This document shows, piece after piece, positions 55,956 through 64,000 of a stretch of 64,000 nucleotides of DNA (position 1 is the stretch's first letter; every line of letters starts with the position of its first letter). Origin of the DNA: Trissonchulus latispiculum (taxonomy: Eukaryota; Nematoda; Enoplea; Enoplida; Ironidae). The stretch is from assembly GCA_030248195.1 (NCBI GenBank), contig JASAND010026559.1, forward strand, positions 1 through 64,000, given 5' to 3'. The notes under the pieces were generated by a model. The model searched no databases and was not told the DNA's origin. It saw only the letters and a list, made by a program, of their open reading frames with translations. Made by a program: the position numbers and the translations under genes.

Positions 55956-56120
55956 AATTTGAAAGTAGATTTGGACTCGTTGGTTTCTCCAGATGGCACC
56001 TTAATCGGGATTCATTTTTACGCAATCTTTCAGCATCGCTTTATTGTAATTTTCTGGTAAAAATGCTAATGTTTCGAAAAAACAACTTTTGAACTTTGCT
56101 GTGCCTAAGCTCTCCTGAAG

Positions 56121-56781
56121 CCGGTGTCGTATACTATTTTGTCACCTATGCTAAAATGTCACCTAAGCTAATTTTTCACCGAAAAGGCTTGTTACTTTTC
56201 CAATCTCATTATTTTTAATAGCATTGGATAGCTCTTGCAAAGGCGATTGTTTTGATATAAAATAATGTGGTAATTAAGCTAATTATAGCTGCTAATTAAC
56301 ACTTAAAATTAACATAGGAAATTTTCAAATTTCAGGTGAAACCTATCATGTTGCATATCATTCGAAAGCTCTTGTCGAGGCGGATTCAATGGGCTGACAA
56401 TTAAGCCAATTAGTTAAGCTAGCCGAAACTTCAACCGAAAAATCTATTTTTCGGTAACATATGGAGTTACTACGCATTGCTAGGCCAATTAGTTGGTTTG
56501 ATTGTTAGCCCATTGAATCCGCCTCATCAAGAGCTTTCGAATGATATACAACATGATAGGTTTCACCTAAAATTTGAAAATTTCCTATGTTAATTTTAAG
56601 TATTAATTAGCAGCTATAATTAGCTTAATTACCACATTATTTTATATCAAAACAATCGCCTTTGCAAGAGCTATCCAATGCTACTAAAAATAACGAGATT
56701 GGAAAAGTAACGAGCCTTTTCTGTGAAAAATTAGCAAAGGTGACATTTTAGCATAGGTGACAAAATAATATACGACACCGG
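56121..56781. mobile_element. Near-perfect 661-bp palindrome element
   Basis: Ends CCGGTGTCGTATACTATTTT ... AATAATATACGACACCGG. Arms of about 300 bp are reverse complements with few changes, around a short centre near 56450. Words GTGACATTTTAGC and ATCATTCGAAAGCTCTTG occur; the latter also appears in the hairpin at 60009-61165. No ORF; no certain target duplication. Confidence 0.75.
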
Positions 56782-57149
56782 AAACAAAAATTTTCCTATC
56801 AATTGAGCAAGCAGTACGTTGAATGTTTTTTAATTCATAAAGTTAATAGAAAATGAAAACCTTGAAAAAATGAAATTCTTGAAAATTTTGAAGATCTTTA
56901 GTTTGAAAATTTTGTAATTTCATAAAATCCTTTTTCATTATGAGGATTCCTAAATTATAATTTTGTGTGTGTGTGCGCGCACGTGTGTGTGCATGTGTGT
57001 GTGTGTGTTTTTCTGATGAATGTCGAAGACTATAAGTGAACACGGTTGCACGCGCAGTTTTATGCCAGTCTCTACTCATTTTGGGCGTTTCTAGAAAAAT
57101 TATTTAATTTGAGTTTCGATTAACACTGTAGATGCTTTGATGGATTGCA
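56782..57149. other. VPS54 upstream region with (TG)n
   Basis: 56966-57008 is a (TG/CG)n run. The VPS54 promoter or a leader acceptor (AACACTGTAG, ending 57130) may lie here; neither is proven. Confidence 0.35.
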
Positions 57150-60100
57150 ATGGATGATGGGATAAAATGTGGCTACTGTCAAACTGATGGCATATTTTCT
57201 GGACCTGCAGATTTTGCTATCCATTTGCGAGCATTTCATTGTATAAAGGAAGGAGGATCTTATATATGCAAGTAAGATACTAGCAATCGCTTTGGAGTAA
57301 CACCAACAATGTATATATTTTCAGAATCGTCAGGAACTCTAGACAACGAAAATACGGGAAAACCCTAAATTCTGGGTTTCATTTACGAAAAATCTAAAAA
57401 TTTTGCTTTTTCTCCCAGTTTTTATCGCAATCAAAATTTAGTTTCCACGATCGCATACAGTACGTCCAGCTGCATACTTGCGTACTAGCTGAACACCTTT
57501 TCTAATAGAATAAACTCTTGAAAATGCACTCAATTCCCAGTATTCGTGAAGGTGGTTAAGGCGTTCACTTTGGTCGAAAATCGATAGTCACGGATTTCGC
57601 TCAGTTTCACACAATATGCCCCAATATGTTCTCAAAAACATGACAAAATATTAGTGTTCGAAATCAAACTGTGTCAGAGTTGTTGAGGTTCAAAGCCGGA
57701 AAACTTCAAAATTCCGGTGATGAGCCCTACAAGGTCAGGTGGAGATCGAACGCGATCGAGAACAGGGTTGACGGATACAGCAAAATAAAGCCTTTATTAA
57801 GGTAATACTTGCAGATGTGGCTCGTGCCTAGCTATCCAGGCGTTCACAATGCATGCTTGAGTGATGCACTGACCTAACTTTAGAGGACTGCCCAGTATAA
57901 CTTTAACTTATTTTATCTTGTACAGACAGCATTTTAGACCCATGGTTCTATGAGATGAGAGAGGTTGCTCCTCGTTTCATTAGTTACCCAACTTGTCTAT
58001 ATTTAGAGAAATTTAAAATTTGACATTTTTACCTATAAAGATCAAAGGTGCTGCCGCCACAGCAGTAATTTTCAATATTGACGCATTTGTTTTGCCTACA
58101 TTATGTGACAGACATGGATATATTAATCTGCCAATTTTCGTGATTTTTTACCACATAATGAGTGAGAAATTATCAAAAGAATGTGAAAATTAAGGAAAAT
58201 GGCCATTTTTAGCAAAATTTGCTGTTCTTGTGGCAAGTTTTTTGAGCATACTGTAGATGATAGAAACATGCGAATACTTTCATAATACGTGGTTTTATGC
58301 GTAGAGTGCAGCTATCTATTGGCCGTTTCTGAAGCTTTTGCCAATCGATCAGGACAAGCAAAAGAGTACTGTAGGTCCTGTTTTTATGGTCCAAGAATGG
58401 CCTATTTTCCAAAATTATGAATTTTAAAATTCGCCAAAAATCGGTCGCTCAACAGGATTGCATTAAACTATATAGGCACTCTACATTATGTCCTTGACAT
58501 ATGTGGAATGTTTCAGCGCTGATCTTTCATACAGCGAAAAAATTTTCTGCCACAAACTTTTTAATCTAACTTTTTCATTTTCCTATGTTTAACACATGTC
58601 ACGGTCACGTTTGAAGAGCTCTGCAGAACGACAGAAGCAAAATTACGCAAAACGCACTTGTCTTGTTTTAAGGACCCATGGGGACTACGAAATATGTGAA
58701 AATGAGCAAAATTGGAGGTGGTCGAAAAATTGGCAAAAAAGTGACCCTCCCCCTTAAGGATGAAACAGTCCGCGGTTTGAATCCCCGCTGCCACAAGGCT
58801 GACAAAGCACATATCGGTTCACCGTGGGCTCCAACCAACTCAGCTGTCTATCCTTAACTGGTCGGTAAATGGGTACCGCTGTAGTAGGAAGGCAACAGGA
58901 GTCTGTGTTCTGGCGTAACCTCGATGAAGTGCCTCCCTTCCACAGATGTAGTCAACATTTGAGTTGTCATTCCTTGTTTCAGGCTGAGAATCCGGGAGAT
59001 AAGCCCGACACCCTATAACCTTTAGTAGGTTGGAGTTCTCTCCAGGGGTCATTTTACCACACCTACCCGGGTTGACTCCAATTAATAATGATGAAGCATA
59101 CTCCATGTGTAGCCTTTATCGAAAAAGCACACCCTTAAGCATTTGAAATTTAATTCGAATAAAAGCTTGCTTATGTAAAAAAAGAATGTGAACAGTAAAT
59201 GTCGCTGGTGAATGTATGCGAAATTTAATTCGAATAAAAAAGCAAGGACTTTCGGTTCGGCCTAATCTGAGTTAATGTTTCAACCCCTTTTTTGTATCAT
59301 AGTAGAAACTTGGATTAATGTCTTCTGCCACGGGAATGAATTGATTGCCGAGGGAGATTACTGTAACTCGTGCGTTTTTTTGTTGGAATGAACACAAGCT
59401 GGTTCTTGAGAACATTTATTTTTAAAAAGTCATTCGGTAGGTGTTCGTGAGCGGTCTCAAAGGTGACGGCTAACTCGTTGATGGACTTGTGTACGCTACG
59501 GCAAAATTAGTACCGTATTTTAGGTATGGATTCAACAACATTTGTCCAAGTTTGCCTCTAGAAGGAGTATCGGATGAAGACTATGAAAAGCATATCGAAA
59601 GAGACCATTTGAAGCCCCTGTTTCCTGAAAAATATGGTAAAAAGGATATATATATATTAAACCAAGTCTCAATCCGTGTTCTTAACTCCACGTCAGTTTG
59701 CTCAACTAATGGTATATCACCCCTAGCGTTGGCTAGGGGGGTGGTTAAAGGGCGGCCACCCCGCCCCCCCTCCCGAAATAGTTTTGCCTCCTGGAAAAAA
59801 TTGCCAGAAGAGAAATTTTAAGCCCGCGTTTTATTTTGTTTTAGCACCCGTTTATCTAAAATTTATTATAAGCACAAAGAAATTGTACTGAAATGCTCCA
59901 GATATTAGTGCATTTGTACTTTATTGAAAATTTTTCGCGCCTTCGCCGCGACTTCATTAAAACTGGGTATATATACTATATATAATTAAATTAGACCTTT
60001 ACCAAAGTCTGACCAAAAAATCTTGGAACCGAAATGTGAGCTGCTGTCCTCAGTTATCATTTGAGGGTAGCCTATATAATGTATACATTTTTAGAATCCT

Positions 60101-62844
60101 CAGGAACCCGAGATTTCGAAAATCCGGAACATTCCGAAATTTCGGATTTCATTCACGGAAAATCTAAAATTTTTAGTTTTTCGCCCAATTTTTATCGCAA
60201 TCAAAATTTTGTTTTGACAGTCGTATAGAGCTATTTCCGCTACACATTTTTGCTCTTAGAAGCTTTTCACAAAAATGCACCCAGTTTCCGGAATTCCGGG
60301 TTTTCAAAATTACCGGATTTTAAAAATTTAGTTCCAATACCCACAAGATGGGTATCATTCGAAAGCTCTTATCGGGTTAAACAACTTTTGTAATGGAACG
60401 AACTCGTGAAAATGGACTCAATTCCCGGAATTCGCGAAAACCGATTTTCATGATTTAAAAAATTTTCTCCAATACCCACAATATGGGTATCATTCGAAAG
60501 TTCTTGATGAGCTGAACAAGTCTTGTAATATAACCAAATTTTAAAAATACACCAAATTCCCGGAATTCACAAATTCCGGATTTCACTCTAGCCTGGAAAT
60601 TTTTCTTGAATTCCGAGAAGTGTGCTCATTTCTGCGAGTTGGCTCTATTAGAAACTTTGCTCAGCTCATCAGGAGCTTTCGAATGATACCCATATTGAAG
60701 GGTATTGGAGAAAATTTCTAAATTCCGGAAGATCCGGATTTTCGCTAATTCGGGGAATTGAGTTTCTCAAGCGTTCGTTATATTACAAAAGTTGTTCAGC
60801 TTGATGAGTGCTGTGGAATGATACCCATCTTGTGAGTATTGGAGAAAATTTTTAAAATTCGGAAATTTTGAATTCCCAGAATTTTGGAAACTGGGTACAT
60901 TTTCGTGAAAACCTTCTATCAGCAAAAATTTGTAGTGGGATCAGTTCTATTCGATTATAAAAACAAAATTTTGATTGCGATAAAAATTGGGCGAAAAACT
61001 AAAAATAGATTTTTCGTGGATGAAATCCGAAATTTCGGATTGTTCCAGATTTTCGAAATTTCGGGTTCCTGAGGATTCTAAAAATATATACATTATATAG
61101 GCTACCTTCGAATGATAACTCAGGACAGCCGCTCACATTTCGGTTCCTAGATTTTTTTGGTCAGTCTTTAGTTTGAATGCTCTGCAAAAATTCCACGAAA
61201 GTCACGAAATAAAAAATCTCTCAGCTTCTGGGGGGCAGCCCCCGAATAATTTTAGCGTTCCCCCGCCCGAAATTTTTTCTAACTTCGCTAGTGCTCTGAA
61301 CAATGGATAACTATATATATATATATATACAAACTTACATCATTAGTGTGCATACAATTGTTGCGCAAAAACTAAAAATTTAACCCCCCGTCTCAAAGCA
61401 CCTCCCTCTGAATATTTTTATGCCTGCGCTACTGGGTATCACTGTGCTTGCTGATGTCTGTTTTGGATTGTATATAGTTGTTTGCAGAGCTTTTATTGTT
61501 GGTTTTTATGTTTTTGCAATATTTCTGCCCATTTGGTTGGAATATTTAGGACTGGTCCAGTCTCCAATGGAACGTCCATATTCAAGGCAATCCCAGCCGA
61601 ATATTGTTGCTGACACCAAAGAGCGGTGGTCGATGTTCAGTGCTACACAGAATTTGCCGGCAGTGCTGAATGATCCTCGGCAAGTTTGGTGTATTTTCCG
61701 TTTCATTGTAGGTTTTGCTGATTTAATTTCACAAAGTTATTAAATTATCAGAAACAATTTGTTTTGTGTCAATAGTAGTTAATTTTGCCGTAGCTGGCCT
61801 TTACGTAGTTAGTCCTGGAATTAGTCATTTCTGAGTATGTAGGTTTCTTAGTTAATTGTTGTCCAAATTAAGCCATTTTATTTGATTTTAGAAAATCTCG
61901 ACGGGATGTGGCCGTTTTCTTTGTTCGACATTGGGGAGAATCCTACACTGATAAAATAGAAATACCAGTTTCTCGGCATTTGTCAGCCATAACTCCTGCA
62001 GATTTTCATACCTATGTCCAGCGTTGTGGAAAAGTTAGTTTGTTGATTTTTGAAGTAAATTGAATGAAACGGATCTCCAGGTTTTCATGCCATTTTGTGC
62101 GCCTTTCCGCCACTGTTACTTTACTTCTCAAAACCTCCCCCACATTGCCCTGTCATGCTCCAAGTTTTGGATTTACCTTGAAAATTACATTCAATAATTT
62201 TGGGCCAAATTACATTTTTGTTTAGAGAATCAAACGACATGTTCGGGATTGCCGAAAGTTACAAACTCGATCCAATCAGCAACAATTATCCGCCAGTTCT
62301 GCCAGTAGCATTAAAGGTATGGCACGTTAATTTCTTGTAACTATTAGCGTTTTATATTTGCATATTTTCAAACTAAGCATTTACAGTGCTTTGCGTTACA
62401 TAAACATTCAGTGTTCATGGTAGTTTTTTCCGTGTCCATCTCGGAGGTCAACCAATTTAGATTCTATTTCTTCGTAACCCGCTACCCTTGACTACGTATC
62501 TGGGCATCGCCTCTATATCTCTTTACTAGAGCAGAAAGTACTTGGTTTTTAGTTTTTTTATAGAAAACTGGAAACAAGCCATTAGCCAAGTGCCCAAAAT
62601 TTTTCTGGATTCCAGCTTTGACATATCCAATATGGAATATTTTAATACTTTATTCTTCTCACCTGTTTCGGAAGACGATCTAAATCCATTCTCGGAACAG
62701 CCTCCGTCTTTGCCAGATCTAAATTTCCTTCCAGAGGTTGTTCCCAGATCTGGACCTTATAAAGCTCCGGACGGAGATTCAAAGCGGCCCTTGATGCATT
62801 CCATGCAACTTCACATGCAAAAGAATAGATTAATTGAGGAAAAG
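57150..62844 (+). CDS. VPS54: VPS54, GARP complex subunit, 5' half of gene
   Basis: Six coding exons with matching phases: 57150-57271, 59524-59636, 61550-61679, 61892-62033, 62226-62316 and 62564-62844 (ends phase 0; gene continues beyond the window). Exons 1-2 encode a zinc-finger-like N-terminus (CGYC...H...H, GGSYIC, YGFNNICPSLPLEGVSDEDY) seen in invertebrate VPS54 as I recall. Exon 3 has SATQNLPAVLNDPR, exon 4 VRHWGESY, exon 6 VPKIFLDSSFDISN, all conserved VPS54 landmarks. VPS54 tethers endosome-derived vesicles at the trans-Golgi with VPS51-53. Intron 3 appears to use a GC donor (GCAAGT at 61680), required to keep frame. The ATG at 57150 is the first after an in-frame stop. Long introns carry large inverted repeats. 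Confidence 0.9.
57272..59523 (+). other. VPS54 intron 1
   Basis: 2252 bp, GTAAGA donor and TATTTTAG acceptor. 57330-57480 is a diverged single arm of the hairpin repeat at 60009-61165. Short ORFs on the minus strand (58209-59106) have no support. Confidence 0.6.
59637..61549 (+). other. VPS54 intron 2 with a 1.15-kb hairpin
   Basis: GTAAAA donor, ATATTTAG acceptor. G/C-rich blocks at 59725-59800 and 61220-61290 look like the ends of a CTAGCG-type repeat. Between them lies the long inverted repeat listed next. Confidence 0.6.
60009..61165. repeat. Long inverted repeat (1.15 kb hairpin)
   Basis: The outer arms GTCTGACCAAAAAATCTTGG, CCGAAATGTGAGC and TAGCCTATATAATGTA are mirrored at 61080-61165. 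Inner arms also pair (TTTTTATCGCAATCAAAATT ... AATTTTGATTGCGATAAAAA). The middle repeats GGGTATCATTCGAAAG in both orientations several times. A transcript of VPS54 would carry this as a long double-stranded RNA stem before splicing. Confidence 0.75.
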
Positions 62845-62947
62845 GTATTGTAATCGGTTTATTTGTGTGGTTTTCCCCAGAGGAGTTTCTTGAGGGCCCA
62901 CAAATTGTGGAATCAACTGTTTTTTGGGAGGGTCTAATATTTTGATT

Positions 62948-63496
62948 ATGTCTCACTTTCCAACCTTTCTTGTCTCACTTTCCAACCCATTGTCTCACTT
63001 TCCAACCTGGGTGTCTCACTTTCCAACCCGGGTGTCTCACTTTCCAACCTGGGTGTCTCACTTTACAACCGGAGTGTCTCACTTTACAACCTTAATGTCT
63101 TACTTTACAAATAACCCTACGCCTAGAACACTTAATTGGAAATTTCGTTACTTTTACAGTAGTAAACACCAAATTTGCAACAATAACAGAATAACAAACA
63201 AATAACAAAATCAAATAACAACAACATACATCTGCAACAAAGTTTAAAGTTTACGTCAACTTAAAATCAATATTAATGAGACCCTGTGTATGGTAAAATC
63301 GTCGCCTCAAACGATGGTTCTGCACAAAATTTGCTGATATTGTTAAAAGAAAAATTAAGGTTGTAAAGTAAGACATTAAGGTTGTAAAGTGAGACAGTTA
63401 TGTTGGAAAGTGAGACACGTAGGTTGTAAAGTGAGACAGTTAGGTTGGAAAGTGAGACACGTAGGTTGGAAAGTGAGACGGGTTGGAAAGTGAGAC
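62948..63496. mobile_element. Foldback element made of 20-bp repeats
   Basis: Eight tandem units of GTCTCACTTTCCAACC plus 3-6 bases (62948-63110) face about seven inverted units AGGTTG(T/G)AAAGTGAGAC (63355-63496) across a 245-bp centre. The core AGGTTGTAAA matches the subterminal repeats of the foldback elements at 21981, 44600 and 47188. Confidence 0.8.
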
Positions 63497-63564
63497 TAAG
63501 CCAATATTTTACTGAAACGAAGCTGTAAATTACGCTGCTTTTCTAGTATACATACACTATAAGG

Positions 63565-63861
63565 CAGTGGCGCACCCAGACTTTTCTGACAAGGCGAGCG
63601 GCACCTATGTTGAAGATTTTCTTTTAAAATTCTTTTCTGCACATGCTTTACGTGCTTTGAGAACAAGCATGTTGTACTAGTTGGTTTCATTGATAAAGTA
63701 GTTAAATAGAATTAATCATTCTTAGTAATGTGAAAGCAGGGAGTCTGGGAGGCGCAGCCCCACAGAAGTTGAGAATTTTTGCTTTCTACACATGAAAGTA
63801 TTTTTTCTGACCACTTTTTGCTGTTTCAAAGGATCTAGTTGGCTTCTTTGTTGCGCCCCTG
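63565..63861. mobile_element. hAT-like MITE, 297 bp
   Basis: Ends CAGTGGCGCACCCAG ... TTGCGCCCCTG with an exact 8-bp duplication CTATAAGG (63557-63564, 63862-63869). Inside is the recurring GTCTGGGAGGCGCAGCCCC motif. Confidence 0.8.
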
Positions 63862-64000
63862 CTATAAGGATTAGTTTTAGCGCACAAAATAAGCTATTAG
63901 GTTTATGGATGTATTGAGCGTGGTAGTAATCCCCTGTTTCAGTAAGCCTCACTTTTTAATTTTAGGATAAGGTAAAAGTGTTAATGCTGGTAAGCCTTAG

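Larger units (their letters stand above)
62845..64000 (+). other. VPS54 intron 6 (continues past window)
   Basis: GTATTG donor at 62845; the next conserved VPS54 segment is not seen before 64000. The intron holds an inverted array of 20-bp repeats and a small hAT-like MITE, listed separately. Confidence 0.55.

Noticed and set aside
56843..57079. ORF with HTHTHAHTRARTHTQ stretch
   Set aside because: Translation of a (TG)n microsatellite.
62948..63496. CRISPR-like array of regularly spaced 16-20 bp repeats
   Set aside because: Spacers are only 3-6 bp, the array has an inverted partner, and the DNA is eukaryotic.
63964..63990. Small VPS54 exon candidate (after TTTTAATTTTAG, before GTAAGC)
   Set aside because: Encoded residues do not resemble the conserved segment expected next in VPS54; probably chance splice-like sites.

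Overview
This is eukaryotic, almost certainly animal, DNA: spliced genes with GT-AG introns, conserved metazoan proteins (NDUFB7, YPEL5, VPS54), and very dense transposable elements. A serpentine-type GPCR and a secreted Ly6/ET-module-like protein with a 57-bp intron make a nematode (perhaps a repeat-rich early-branching one) my best guess. That is an inference, and I cannot name a species.

Layout. 1-2.2 kb: a decayed tRNA-like gene with a CUA anticodon, a tRNA-derived SINE head and a TIR element. 3.4-4.1 kb: a dispersed repeat also found at 54.7-55.3 kb. 5.1-12 kb: an old, broken Ty3/gypsy element split by a younger short-LTR retroelement (5-bp target duplication CACTG) that is itself a partial tandem. 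12.3-13.3 kb: an intact single-exon GPCR (minus). 15.5-16.9 kb: the Ly6/ET-like gene (minus), carrying a foldback element in an intron. 17.4-25.8 kb: nested foldback, hAT-like and GC-rich elements. 26.3-28.3 kb: a complete three-exon NDUFB7 (minus). 28.9-41.8 kb: a 12.9-kb, nearly intact, retrovirus-like Ty3/gypsy element. 42-49.3 kb: hAT-like MITEs, two AGGTTG-type foldback elements, a 153-bp satellite and a second copy of the 1.1-kb hAT-like element. 49.4 kb: the last exon of YPEL5. 49.6-56.8 kb: mostly MITEs, palindromes and a tRNA-derived SINE. 57.1 kb to the end: the 5' half of VPS54, whose introns hold a 1.15-kb hairpin and an inverted array of 20-bp repeats.

The most interesting system is the 12.9-kb retroelement. 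One uninterrupted frame runs Gag - Env-like glycoprotein - protease/RT/RNase H/integrase, so the Env lies between Gag and Pol rather than after Pol. The Env segment is bracketed by a good 5' splice donor (31587) and a very good 3' acceptor (ending 33881), both at phase 0. Splicing would give an in-frame Gag-Pol mRNA, and retaining the intron would keep Env. Downstream of Pol a second phase-0 pair (38856/39842) makes two accessory proteins share one eight-codon start exon: the unspliced form gives a 255-aa protein and the spliced form a 349-aa acidic/proline/basic-rich protein. This resembles the splicing logic of complex retroviruses. Function and expression are inferred only.

A second theme is a set of foldback elements with termini starting CAAGA and 7-bp target-site duplications (three exact, one with one mismatch), some carrying AGGTTGTAAA-like subterminal repeats.
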